From: Chryseobacterium gleum
GTDB lineage: Bacteria; Bacteroidota; Bacteroidia; Flavobacteriales_D; Crocinitomicaceae
DNA: 64,000 nt
Reading direction: 5' to 3'
Assembly (NCBI GenBank): GCA_945902775.1
Contig: CAMDMY010000002.1
Location: 1 to 64,000, forward strand
Position numbers and translations under genes: made by a program. The notes below the pieces were generated by a model, which saw only the letters and a list, made by a program, of their open reading frames with translations, was not told the DNA's origin and did no database searches. Within the stretch, counting starts at the first letter, position 1, and each line of letters opens with the position of its first letter. Positions 33,959 to 43,476 of the stretch are shown in pieces.

Positions 33959-33966
33959 CAAATATA
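33959..33966 (-). promoter_or_regulatory. Candidate -7 promoter element TATATTTG
   Basis: A minus-strand match to TAnnTTTG, 21 nt before the ATG of the NPW-repeat protein gene. Confidence 0.4.
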
Positions 33967-34143
33967 TGTTGGTTAATTGGTTATACAAAACTGAATTTCA
34001 CAACTGTTAAATAATATTTGTGAATATCGCAAATAAACATGATTTTAACTGTTGAAAGGGTGATTTTAATTACTTTAATCGAAATTATAAATCTGATGAT
34101 TTTCATTTTAAGCAAATAAGTTGAAATTTAAATCAGTTTTATG

Positions 34144-35154
34144 CTAGATTGTCAACTCTGATTCTATTTTTTGTTTATTCAAATGTATCATTCTTTCAAT
34201 TTTATAAAAAAACGAATTTCTTTCTTTTTCATTTACAACACTAATTAAACTAGAATTAGTCATAATTTTTCCGATCATTTGCTCGGTTTCTTTTACATAA
34301 TTCTCATCTCTTGTTTGTAAATAGTTTAACATATTATGCGTTATAAATAATCCATTTTTTTCATCGGATTTATAACAATAGGTACTATCGGCATTCAACA
34401 TTTCATTAAAATACATTTCGAAATCATTTCCTGAAAAAGTAGCTTGAGTTCCATACATAAATTTTTTACCTGCCTGAGCTTGCGCTTTTAGATGTTTCGT
34501 GAGAAGTTCTGTTTGTTCTAATAAATACAAGGAATATTTAGGGTCTTCAAATAAATAAGAATCAAAATAATATTGAATTTGTCGAAGAAATCCTCTGAAT
34601 AAATCAACATCATATATTTCTTTCGAAGGAATTGTATTATAAATCTGAAGAATTTCTTTTCCTGTTTGAAAAGTCTTTTCAGATATTTTTTCATAACCAA
34701 ATTTCATACTCTCATAATCTCTAATATTGAGGTAAGTTTTCGCCCAAAAGTATAATTTGAAACGAACTAAATGGGGAAAATTTAATAATTGAAAAAGGGG
34801 AGTATCCTTAACTGATAAAACAATCGAGGGATGAGAAAGTAATTTTAATTTTTTAACTCCATCTAAAATACCTTCAAGATAAGAGTCCAAACTGTAATCG
34901 TATTCTTTCAATGAATTATATTCAAAAATCACTCGATTTTGTTTCATATCTAATAGCGTATCAAATGAAATACCATAATGAGAACAAATTTTTTGAAGTT
35001 CATAAATGCTAAAAGGAGTTTCACAACGTGTTCGTCTATAAACAGCATCAGCACTCAAACACAAAACATCTGCTAAACCTCTTCCAATTGTATCTTCATT
35101 TCCAATTTTTTCTTTGATAAGATTGATTAATGTTGCTTGTAAATCGATTTTCAT
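34144..35154 (-). CDS. Hypothetical protein with N-terminal HTH (BetR/XRE-like)
   Basis: A 336-residue soluble protein. The first 70 residues (LINLIKEKIGNEDTIGRGLADVLCLSADAVYRRTRCETPFSIYELQKICSHYGISFDTLLDM) look like an HTH of the XRE/BetR kind. The remainder (about 80-336) is an all-helical, aromatic-rich region (YDSYLEGILDGVKKL, RFKLYFWAKTYLNIRDY, FLRQIQYYFDSYLFEDPKYSLYLLEQTELL) that probably senses a ligand or protein. This architecture recurs in Bacteroidota as unclassified regulators. It is alone on its strand with long gaps on both sides. Target unknown. Confidence 0.6.
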   Translation of the reverse strand: MKIDLQATLINLIKEKIGNEDTIGRGLADVLCLSADAVYRRTRCETPFSIYELQKICSHYGISFDTLLDMKQNRVIFEYNSLKEYDYSLDSYLEGILDGVKKLKLLSHPSIVLSVKDTPLFQLLNFPHLVRFKLYFWAKTYLNIRDYESMKFGYEKISEKTFQTGKEILQIYNTIPSKEIYDVDLFRGFLRQIQYYFDSYLFEDPKYSLYLLEQTELLTKHLKAQAQAGKKFMYGTQATFSGNDFEMYFNEMLNADSTYCYKSDEKNGLFITHNMLNYLQTRDENYVKETEQMIGKIMTNSSLISVVNEKERNSFFYKIERMIHLNKQKIESELTI

Positions 35155-35316
35155 AATATATTCATTCTCAGATTGATTACAAAATAAAGCTTTTTTATTT
35201 GAAATGCACTTCAGATTAGCTAATGAATTTAAAATTAAAGAGGTGTAAACAATGCATCGTGAAGAAAATGTTTTAAAAGATGTCTTTTAACAAAAAAATA
35301 CAAGTAATTTTCCATT

Positions 35317-35952
35317 ATGAATTTTATAGATGTACTTATTTTAATACCAGTAATTTATGCTGCTTGGAAAGGGTTTAAACATGGATTAATAATCGAAGTT
35401 TTTACCTTGTTAGCCTTGGTGGTTGGAATTTATGCTGGGATTCATTTTTCAGATTATGCCGCTAAAACATTGAAAGAATCCTTTTCATGGGATTCAAAAT
35501 ATGTTCCTGTAATTGCATTTACAATTACATTTTTAGCTGTAGGAGCAATGGTTTATTTTGCAGGTAAAGCCATTGAAAGAGTGGTTAAATTAACAGGGCT
35601 AACTCCTTTAAATAAAGGCTTTGGTGTTTTCTTTGCTGTTTTAAAAATGGTTTATTTTATTAGTGTTTTTATCATTTTGATAGAATCATATGATGAAAAG
35701 AGTGATTTCTTTCCTGAAAAAACAAAAGAGGAATCAATTTTGTATAATCCGGTGAAAAAAGTATCAACCGCTACCATTCCTGGTATTTCAGAAAGTACTA
35801 TTTTTCTTAAAAATGCGTTTAAATCGGAAACAGATAGTACAGGACTAACGGTAGATGAGGTAATAAGAGCAAAAGAGATTGCGGATAGTTTAGGAATCGA
35901 TGCAAGTGATGCTTTAAAAATCAAAGAAATTCACGATAAATATGATAAATAG
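35317..35952 (+). CDS. CvpA family membrane protein
   Basis: A 211-residue protein with four predicted helices in the first 125 residues (FIDVLILIPVIYAAWKGFKHGLIIEVFTLLALVVGIYAGIHFSD, VPVIAFTITFLAVGAMVYFAGKAIERVVKLTGLTPLNKGFGVFFAVLKMVYFISVFIILIE), matching CvpA (colicin V production) family proteins. The C-terminus is soluble and charged. Function in this phylum is unknown; the family is linked to envelope stress and cell division. Its stop overlaps the next start by 11 nt. Confidence 0.85.
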   Translation: MNFIDVLILIPVIYAAWKGFKHGLIIEVFTLLALVVGIYAGIHFSDYAAKTLKESFSWDSKYVPVIAFTITFLAVGAMVYFAGKAIERVVKLTGLTPLNKGFGVFFAVLKMVYFISVFIILIESYDEKSDFFPEKTKEESILYNPVKKVSTATIPGISESTIFLKNAFKSETDSTGLTVDEVIRAKEIADSLGIDASDALKIKEIHDKYDK

Positions 35953-36469
35953 ATTTTTAATTATTCCCTTATTATTAACTGTTTCTTTATCAGGTTTTTC
36001 CCAAGATATTGGTGAAAAGAAATTTAATTTTAAGTGGTTAAAGTCAGATATTACTGTTCGTAAATCAGGACCATACATTGGTTTACAACGTGGAGCCTAT
36101 TTAGTGCCTGAATTTGGGGGCGAAATGCAATGGAAAAAGGTAAAATTAATTAAGCCGATTACCAATGCCGTTCACGTTGGTTTTACCTATAATTTTTTGA
36201 GAAATGTACTTGGATATGATATGGGTTATTGGTTTAAAACAGGTAGGTTAAATTTAACATATGGCGCAAATTTGATTTATCGAACTGATTTCACACATGA
36301 TAAAATTGGATTTGCTCCAGTTTTGGGTTTTAAGTTTACCCAACTTCATTTGCAAACGGGATATCATTTTATGGCTCCTTTTTCTCCTGAAATTAAGACG
36401 AATACTTTTTTTGTATCGCTTCGTTTTGTATTGGTAAACAATAGATCAATTGATTTTGATAAGCCTTAA
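35942..36469 (+). CDS. Exported hypothetical protein, probable small outer membrane protein
   Basis: A 175-residue protein with a signal peptide (MINRFLIIPLLLTVSLSGFSQ). The mature part has alternating aromatic beta strands (GPYIGLQRGAYLVPEFGGEMQWKKV, NAVHVGFTYNFLRNVLGYDMGYWF, GRLNLTYGANLIYRTDF, LHLQTGYHFMAPF, TFFVSLRFVLVNN) and ends with an aromatic-rich strand, as in small outer membrane barrels. It overlaps cvpA by 11 nt and precedes the glycosyltransferase pair by 16 nt. No named family recognised. Confidence 0.65.
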   Translation: MINRFLIIPLLLTVSLSGFSQDIGEKKFNFKWLKSDITVRKSGPYIGLQRGAYLVPEFGGEMQWKKVKLIKPITNAVHVGFTYNFLRNVLGYDMGYWFKTGRLNLTYGANLIYRTDFTHDKIGFAPVLGFKFTQLHLQTGYHFMAPFSPEIKTNTFFVSLRFVLVNNRSIDFDKP

Positions 36470-36485
36470 TCAATAATAACTTCAA

Positions 36486-37613
36486 ATGTCAAAACAAAAA
36501 AAAGCGATCGTCTCAGTTACCAATGATTTATATACTGATCAAAGGGTTCATAAAGTGTGTCTTTTTCTAGAAAGTCAAGGGTTTTCAGTAATCTTGGTTG
36601 GTAGAAAACTTAAATCAAGTAAAATACTAGAGCCAAGAACTTATAAAACAAAAAGGTTTAACTTGTTTTTTGATAAAGGAGCGAAATTTTATGCAGAATA
36701 TAATTTTCGTTTATTTTGGTATTTGATTTTTAGAAAAGTAGATGTATTAGTAGCCAACGATTTAGACACTTTATTAGCAAACTATTCAGTAAGTAAATTC
36801 AAACCTTTTAGTCGATTGGTCTACGATTCTCATGAATATTTCACAGAAGTTCCAGAGTTAATCCATCGAAAAAAAGTGAAACAAATTTGGGAGACAATAG
36901 AAGCTTGGATTTTTCCAAAATTGAAAACAATCTATACTGTAAATAGCTCAATTGCAAAATTATATGCTGATAAATATCAAAAAGAAATTAAAGTAGTTCG
37001 AAATATTTCCCCCAGTTGGGAACCTGTGAATTTAAAGTCAAAAAAAGAACTTGGTATTCCTGAAAACAAGAACTTAATTATTTTGCAAGGAGCAGGAATT
37101 AATATTGATAGGGGAGCAGAGGAAGCTATTCAGGCTATGACGTTAGTAGAAAATACCGTTTTAATGATAGTTGGAGATGGTGATGTAGTTTTTCAATTAA
37201 AGACATATGTAATTGATAATCAATTAGTTGATAAAGTGTTGTTTTTTGATAAACGTCCTTATAATGAAATGATGAATTTCACTTACTATGCAGATTTGGG
37301 ATTAACATTGGATAAACCGACTAATATCAATTATCGTTATTCTTTACCTAATAAAGTGTTTGATTACATTCAAGCTGAAACACCAATAATAGGAACGAAT
37401 TTAATTGAAATTTCTAAAATTTTAAGTGAATACGGTGTAGGTGAAATTATAGAGGAATTCACTCCTGAAAATTTAGCACTTCTTATAAATTCAATTTTTA
37501 GTAGTGAAAGTAAATTAGTTAATTTAAAAGCAAATTGTTCGAAGGCGAGAAAAGTATTAAATTGGGAAAGCGAAATAGAAATATTAAAAGAAATTTATTC
37601 ATCCATTGACTGA
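36486..37613 (+). CDS. Glycosyltransferase (GT-B fold)
   Basis: A 375-residue protein beginning MSKQKKAIVSVTNDLYTDQRVHKVCLFLESQGFSVILVGRKL, the typical N-terminal fold of Bacteroidota GT4 enzymes, with the donor half containing NKNLIILQGAGINIDRGAEEAIQAMTLVENTVLMIVGDGD, RPYNEMMNFTYYADLGLTLDKPTNINYRYSLPNKVFDYIQAETPIIGTNLIEIS. It probably adds a sugar to a surface glycan. Its stop overlaps the next gene's TTG start by 8 nt. Confidence 0.85.
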   Translation: MSKQKKAIVSVTNDLYTDQRVHKVCLFLESQGFSVILVGRKLKSSKILEPRTYKTKRFNLFFDKGAKFYAEYNFRLFWYLIFRKVDVLVANDLDTLLANYSVSKFKPFSRLVYDSHEYFTEVPELIHRKKVKQIWETIEAWIFPKLKTIYTVNSSIAKLYADKYQKEIKVVRNISPSWEPVNLKSKKELGIPENKNLIILQGAGINIDRGAEEAIQAMTLVENTVLMIVGDGDVVFQLKTYVIDNQLVDKVLFFDKRPYNEMMNFTYYADLGLTLDKPTNINYRYSLPNKVFDYIQAETPIIGTNLIEISKILSEYGVGEIIEEFTPENLALLINSIFSSESKLVNLKANCSKARKVLNWESEIEILKEIYSSID

Positions 37614-38712
37614 TAAACAAATACATATTGTTGCTTTTGATGTTCCTTATCCAGCGGATTATGGAGGTGTAATCGATATTTATTATCGTATTAAAGCTTT
37701 GTATGAATTGGGATTTAAAATTACATTACACTGTTTCGACTATGGTAGAGGGGAGCAACCTCACTTGTCAGAAATTACTGAAAAAGTATATTATTATTCG
37801 CGTTCAAAAACTATTTGGAATGGACTAAATAAACGCCCTTTTATAGTGGCTTCACGAAGATCAAAAGCAGTATTGAAACGATTATTAGAAGACGATTTTC
37901 CAATCTTATTTGAAGGGATTCATACCGCTTGGTTTTTAGAAAATGCAGTTATTCAAAAACGAAAAACATTTGTAAGAACCCACAATATCGAACATGATTA
38001 TTATACTGCTTTAGCTGAAAATGTTGGTTTTTTGAAAGCACTTTATTTTAAGTTAGAAGCGTATAAATTACATAGATATGAGTCAATTTTGGCGAAAGCT
38101 TCGAAAGTACTTTGCATCAAAGAATCGGATGCAGAGCATATTAGACAATTAAATAAAAACACATTCGTTTTACCAGCTTCGCTTCCTGAACTAACTATTA
38201 AGGAATATGTTCATACAGAGCTATTTGCATTATTTAATGGGAATTTGTCGGTTCCAGAAAATGAAGCTGCCGCTATTTGGATTATTGAAAATATTTGGAG
38301 TAATAATTCCTCTTTAATGCCGCTAAAAATAGCAGGTAAAAATCCTACTGAAAGGCTAATTAAATTAACCAACCAATACAAAATTGCGCTTATTTCTAAT
38401 CCTTCAAACGAAGAAATGGAAGCACTTCTTTCAAAAGCACGTGTACATATTTTGGTCTCAGATCAATCGACAGGAGTGAAATTAAAATTGCTTGCAGCAC
38501 TCCAAACTTCTGGTCACGTTTTGGTAAATGAAAAAATGATAGACGGAACAAATTTAGGCGAATTCTGTACCATTTGTAAATCGGCTGATCAATTTAAAAA
38601 ACAGTTGGTCTATCTTTCTGAAAATGAAATGGATGAAAATAGATTTTTAACTCGTCGTAATTCTATTCTTGATAACTATTCTACAAAGCAAAATTGTTCT
38701 AAATTGTTTTAA
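37606..38712 (+). CDS. Glycosyltransferase family protein (TTG start)
   Basis: A 368-residue GT-B-type protein starting at TTG; the start is supported by the IHIVAFDVPYPADYGGVIDIYYRIKALYELGFKITLHCFDYGRGEQ pattern immediately following and by the 8-nt overlap with the upstream gene. The core includes FVRTHNIEHDYYTALAENV and KASKVLCIKESDAEHIRQ, and the donor half has VHILVSDQSTGVKLKLLAALQTSGHVLVNEKM. It forms a tandem pair with the previous glycosyltransferase. Substrate unknown. Confidence 0.8.
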   Translation: MTDKQIHIVAFDVPYPADYGGVIDIYYRIKALYELGFKITLHCFDYGRGEQPHLSEITEKVYYYSRSKTIWNGLNKRPFIVASRRSKAVLKRLLEDDFPILFEGIHTAWFLENAVIQKRKTFVRTHNIEHDYYTALAENVGFLKALYFKLEAYKLHRYESILAKASKVLCIKESDAEHIRQLNKNTFVLPASLPELTIKEYVHTELFALFNGNLSVPENEAAAIWIIENIWSNNSSLMPLKIAGKNPTERLIKLTNQYKIALISNPSNEEMEALLSKARVHILVSDQSTGVKLKLLAALQTSGHVLVNEKMIDGTNLGEFCTICKSADQFKKQLVYLSENEMDENRFLTRRNSILDNYSTKQNCSKLF

Positions 38713-38780
38713 TAGTAATAAATAAATCGTATTTTTAGCGCTACAATTATTTGTTATACAACTAATTTGCTTTAAATCTT

Positions 38781-41700
38781 TTGAAACATTTTGCTACTAT
38801 AGTTTCTATTTTGTTTTTGTGTTCCATTTTTGGACAAGAGACTGGTATGTGGATGCATCCAAATAAAGGGCAATGGGCTGAACCTATATTGTATAAAGTT
38901 GAATTGGATTATGGAGAAATGTTTATTGAGAAAAATCAATTTACTTATGCTCTAAATGACTTTAAACAGAAAATGTCGCATCAGCACGAAAACAAGTCTA
39001 AATCAGCTGTTGAATCTTCAAAAATTATTGAATCTCATATAATTAAATCAACCTTTAAAAATTCTTCTTGGGCAGGAGTAAAAAATGAAAAATCAATTTC
39101 TTCTTTTTACAGAAATTATTTTCAAGGAAATGACCCACTGAAATGGAAATCAAAGTTAAATAGTTTTAAATTGATTGAGTTTGTTGATTTCTATCCGAAT
39201 ATAGACCTTGTTTTAGATGGGAATAATGAAAAATTTAAATACTCCTTTATTGTTTATCCAAATACGAATCCAGCTCAAATTCAATATGAAATTACAGGTG
39301 CAAATTCAGTTAAGATAGATGAAAAGGGGAATTTAATTATAGAAAATCGATTTGGAAATATTATTGAAGAAAAACCAATTGCTTGGACTTATTCTAAAAC
39401 TGGGAAAAAAGATGTGGAAGTAAATTTTAGTTTGAATGAAAACACAGTTTCATTTCAATTTCCTGAAGGGTTTAATCAAGAAGACACGCTTATTATTGAT
39501 CCAAGTTTATTGTTTTCTACCTTTTCTGGTTCTACTGCTGATAACTGGGGGATGACAGCAACACCAGATACACAAGGAAATTTATTGGCTGGAGGGATTG
39601 TTTTTAATGATGGGGGAGTTTATCCAGTTACTGTCGGCGCTTTTAATACAACTATAAATGGGGGAGATTCTTATGTGTTGGGTTCTTTAATTCAAGGGTT
39701 TGACATTGCGATTTCTAAATTCAATCCAACGGGAACACAACTTTTGTATGCGACATATTTAGGTGGTGCAGCGAATGAAGCTCCTCATAGTTTAGTAACA
39801 AATGGAAATGATGATTTATTTATAATGGGAGTAACCGCTTCTACTAATTTTCCAACTTCTTCTAGTGCTTTTGATAATTCATTTAATGGTGGTCCAGAGA
39901 TTCTTGAGAATGAATTGTTTTATAGAGGAACAGATATTTTTGTTACAAAATTAAGTCAAGATGGTTCTCAATTATTGGGTTCAACTTATATCGGAGGATC
40001 AGGTACAGATGGGGTAAATATTGGAGATTTAAATTATAATTATGGTGACCCGTTTAGAGGTGAAATTATTGAAGGTGCTGATGGATATGTTTATGTTTCT
40101 AGTACTACTCAATCTTCAGATTTCCCGACTGTAAACGCTTCACAGTCCTCATTAAAAGGAAGTCAAGATGCCGTAGTGTTTAAATTGAACAGCGACTTAT
40201 CTTCCATTGGTTGGTCATCTTATTTTGGCGGTTCAGGATTAGAAACAGGTAATTCTATTCAAAAATCTTCAAATGGTAGTTTGTACGTAGCAGGTGGAAC
40301 AACTTCAACTGATTTGCCTTTTTTAATAGGAAATGACCTTTCTTATAACGGAGGTATAGCAGATGGCTATGTAATGCGTTTAGCAAATTCAAGTGGCAAT
40401 ATACTTCAGGGTACTTACATGGGCTTAAACGAATATGATCAAGCTTATTTTGTGCAATTAGATTTAAATAATGATGTATATGTATATGGTCAAACAGAAT
40501 CTAGCTGGCCAATAACTGCAGGAAAATATGGTAATCCTAATTCAGGTCAATTTATTAGAAGGTATAATCAATCTTTAACTTCTATTGTTTGGACAACAAT
40601 GGTCGGAGCAGGAACGGGCTATCCTGAAATTTCACCGACTGCTTTTTTAGTTTCAAACTGTAGTGATATTTATATTTCTGGTTGGGGCGGTCAGGTTAAT
40701 AATCAAAATAGTCAATATGCTCATAATAGTAACACTTCAGGTTTTCCTATAACTGGAGATGCTTTTCAGAGTTTAACAAATGGAGATAATTTTTATATTG
40801 CAGTTTTAGGAAATGACGCTTCAACATTGAAATATGCCACCTTTATGGGAGGAGTTAATGGAAGTTATAACCATGTGGATGGAGGTACAAGTCGTTTTGA
40901 TAAATCTGGAAGAATTTACCATGCTGTCTGCGGGGGATGTGGTAGAAATTTAAATGGGTTTACAACTACTCCTGGAGTATTTTCACCTCAAAATCAAGGT
41001 TCTAATTGTAATTTGGCCGCTTTTAAATTTGAACTAAATAGTTATGCTCCAATTATTGGTTCGGCTGACAGTGTAATTTGTTTACCTGATTCTGTTATTT
41101 TTAAGAATTCAGTTTCTAACGGAAATTCATTTCTTTGGGATTTTGGTGATGGAACAATTTCAAAATCTTTAAATCCGAAACATTATTATTCCATTCCAGG
41201 GAAGTATATTATTAAATTATTAGTAAAGGATACGGTTAATTGTTTTGTGAGTGATTCATTTTATTTTGATGTTCGCGTTGTTCAGTTTTTACCAAGTGTA
41301 GTTATCCCACTTAATCCGGTTTGTGCTGGGAATTCGTTTACTCTTAATGCTTCAGGTGGTTTAAATTATAGTTGGACTCCGACAAATGTATTAAGTAACC
41401 CATTGATTGCCAATCCTATTGCTAAAATATATTCTACAACAAATTTCCAAGTTGTTATTTCAGATGTATGTGGTTCACAAACTTTGAATGTGAATGTGGT
41501 TGTTTTGCCTGTAATCACTAGTCTAACGAATGATACGACTATTTGTTTAGGCCAGTCTGTTCAACTTAAAGCGACAGGTGGTGTTTCATATCAATGGTCA
41601 CCCTCTACTTTTGAACTTAGTAGCTTAAATAGTGTTTCTCCAATTTGCACTCCTTCTCAAACCAGGAAATATTATGTCAATATTACTTCTTTAAATGGCT

Positions 41701-43388
41701 GTATAACAAAGGATTCGGTAATTGTTTCTGTACATCAAAGTGCATTAAAACCGATTGTAGTCGATTCAATTATTTGTATTCAAGATTCTTTAAAGTTGGT
41801 AAATTCAAATGCTTCAAGTGTTAAATTTGATTGGAGTTTTGGTGATGGAATAACATCTAAATTATTTTTACCGACTCATTATTATACTAATCCGGGAACG
41901 TATCCTTTGAAAGTTGTTTTTACAGATACGGTTTATTGTTTTGTCAAAGATTCTATTTTAAAGAATATTAAAGTCAATCAATATAATGGCGGAATTTTAA
42001 CACCCCCTCAGTCAATTTGTCCCAATACTTATTTTCAATTAGAAGCTTTTGGAGGAACTAGTTATTTATGGTCGCCTGCTAACTTGTTAGATAATTCAAT
42101 AATTGCAAAACCAATTGCTACAATTAATTCAGCAACAACATTTACTGTTTTAATTTCAGATGAATGTGGTAGTGGAAATTATACGCTTCCTTTAAGTGTT
42201 TATAGTAATCCACATCAAATCTCATCGGATACTTCTATTTGTATTGGAGGCAATGCTCAACTTTTTGCAATCGGTGGTTCAAGCTATAGTTGGACACCAA
42301 CAAACTCACTGAATAACCCTTTGCTTTCAAATCCAGTTGCAACTCCATTGGTAACGACAAAATATTTTGTAAATATTATTACAGGAAATAATTGTAGTAT
42401 TCATGATTCTACGGTTGTGAAAGTTTTTAATTTTCCACCAATTCCGATTTTAAAAGATTCTGTAAAAACATGCAGATATTCTTCGGTTCAGCTTATTGCC
42501 GATGGAGCTGAGCGTTACAAGTGGTCTCCAAATCAATATATAAATTCAATTATAAATGATACGGTAATTGTGAATCCTTTAAATAGTATAACTTACTATT
42601 GTGATTTTATTAATGCATGCGGTAAAAATGAGGATAGTATTTATATTGAGGTATTAATACCTCAAATTCTACCTGCAAAAGACACTTCTATTTGTCCTAA
42701 TAACTCAGCTAAATTATATGCAAATGGTGGTATAAAATATGATTGGTATTTTAATACAGACTTTATAGGTACTACCATGTTGGATAGTTTTGTGGTTTTC
42801 CCGACAGTAACATCAAATTATAGTGTAGTTGGAACAGATAAAAATAATTGTAAGGATACCGCTTCGATGAATGTAATTTTATATGTCCCAGTTGAAATTC
42901 GAGCTTGCCCAACAATATATGCAATACAAGGAGATATAGTTGAATTATCTACTATAAATAGTCCTGTAGGCATCTATACTTGGTCACCAAATACTTACTT
43001 ATCTTGTGATGTATGTCTCAAACCTTTTGCTAATCCTGATATGGATTTTACTTATAAAGTTAATTTGATAGATTCAAATGGGTGCGTATCATCTGATAAA
43101 GTTCAAATTATATACGATGGATTAATTTTTGTTCCAAATACCTTCACGCCGGATGCACCAATTAATAATATTTTTATTCCCAAAGGTGGAAATATTAGAT
43201 CGTTTGAAATATCAATTTTTGATAGATGGGGTAGTATAGTTTTTACTTCAAATTCCATCAATCAAGGATGGGACGGAACATTTAAAGGAGTAAAATGTCA
43301 AGTTGGTACCTATACATGGAAAATTTTATATGGAGATTACAACCATACTAAAAAAGAACTTGTAGGGCATATTAACTTGTTAAGATAA
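38781..43388 (+). CDS. 1535-residue T9SS surface protein: DUF7948, SBBP propeller, PKD/Ig repeats, type B CTD
   Basis: The start is TTG (38781), needed for the signal peptide MKHFATIVSILFLCSIFGQ; no in-frame ATG lies between it and residue 22 (METGMWM-like). N-terminal domain (about 20-245: MWMHPNKGQWAEPILYKVELDYGEMFIEKN... FYPNIDLVLDG... DTLIIDPSLLFSTFSGS) is of the DUF7948 kind. It is followed by a beta-propeller of SBBP repeats (about 245-750: YLGGAANEAPHSL, YFGGSGLETGNS). PKD domains sit near 780-830 and 1010-1065 (WDFGDGT, WSFGDG). Six Ig-like repeats of the form GG-SY-WSP lie between about 860 and 1320. The type B CTD is at about 1450-1535 (NTFTPDAPINNIFIP... FDRWGSIVFTS... WDGTFKG... 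VGTYTWKI... GHINLLR). Probably an adhesin or gliding-associated protein. Confidence 0.9.
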   Translation: MKHFATIVSILFLCSIFGQETGMWMHPNKGQWAEPILYKVELDYGEMFIEKNQFTYALNDFKQKMSHQHENKSKSAVESSKIIESHIIKSTFKNSSWAGVKNEKSISSFYRNYFQGNDPLKWKSKLNSFKLIEFVDFYPNIDLVLDGNNEKFKYSFIVYPNTNPAQIQYEITGANSVKIDEKGNLIIENRFGNIIEEKPIAWTYSKTGKKDVEVNFSLNENTVSFQFPEGFNQEDTLIIDPSLLFSTFSGSTADNWGMTATPDTQGNLLAGGIVFNDGGVYPVTVGAFNTTINGGDSYVLGSLIQGFDIAISKFNPTGTQLLYATYLGGAANEAPHSLVTNGNDDLFIMGVTASTNFPTSSSAFDNSFNGGPEILENELFYRGTDIFVTKLSQDGSQLLGSTYIGGSGTDGVNIGDLNYNYGDPFRGEIIEGADGYVYVSSTTQSSDFPTVNASQSSLKGSQDAVVFKLNSDLSSIGWSSYFGGSGLETGNSIQKSSNGSLYVAGGTTSTDLPFLIGNDLSYNGGIADGYVMRLANSSGNILQGTYMGLNEYDQAYFVQLDLNNDVYVYGQTESSWPITAGKYGNPNSGQFIRRYNQSLTSIVWTTMVGAGTGYPEISPTAFLVSNCSDIYISGWGGQVNNQNSQYAHNSNTSGFPITGDAFQSLTNGDNFYIAVLGNDASTLKYATFMGGVNGSYNHVDGGTSRFDKSGRIYHAVCGGCGRNLNGFTTTPGVFSPQNQGSNCNLAAFKFELNSYAPIIGSADSVICLPDSVIFKNSVSNGNSFLWDFGDGTISKSLNPKHYYSIPGKYIIKLLVKDTVNCFVSDSFYFDVRVVQFLPSVVIPLNPVCAGNSFTLNASGGLNYSWTPTNVLSNPLIANPIAKIYSTTNFQVVISDVCGSQTLNVNVVVLPVITSLTNDTTICLGQSVQLKATGGVSYQWSPSTFELSSLNSVSPICTPSQTRKYYVNITSLNGCITKDSVIVSVHQSALKPIVVDSIICIQDSLKLVNSNASSVKFDWSFGDGITSKLFLPTHYYTNPGTYPLKVVFTDTVYCFVKDSILKNIKVNQYNGGILTPPQSICPNTYFQLEAFGGTSYLWSPANLLDNSIIAKPIATINSATTFTVLISDECGSGNYTLPLSVYSNPHQISSDTSICIGGNAQLFAIGGSSYSWTPTNSLNNPLLSNPVATPLVTTKYFVNIITGNNCSIHDSTVVKVFNFPPIPILKDSVKTCRYSSVQLIADGAERYKWSPNQYINSIINDTVIVNPLNSITYYCDFINACGKNEDSIYIEVLIPQILPAKDTSICPNNSAKLYANGGIKYDWYFNTDFIGTTMLDSFVVFPTVTSNYSVVGTDKNNCKDTASMNVILYVPVEIRACPTIYAIQGDIVELSTINSPVGIYTWSPNTYLSCDVCLKPFANPDMDFTYKVNLIDSNGCVSSDKVQIIYDGLIFVPNTFTPDAPINNIFIPKGGNIRSFEISIFDRWGSIVFTSNSINQGWDGTFKGVKCQVGTYTWKILYGDYNHTKKELVGHINLLR

Positions 43389-43449
43389 AATAATTACTAC
43401 TTTTTGGTATTAATTGAAAGATTTCAAATAACTTTAAATTTTAAGAATA

Positions 43450-43457
43450 TAACTTTG
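43450..43457 (+). promoter_or_regulatory. Candidate -7 promoter element TAACTTTG for the SDR gene
   Basis: A perfect TAnnTTTG match 19 nt before the ATG. Confidence 0.45.
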
Positions 43458-43476
43458 TATTAAAAATATAAAATCA

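Noticed and set aside
35252-35290. 12-codon ORF MHREENVLKDVF before cvpA
   Set aside because: Too short and without known homologous pattern or strong start signal.
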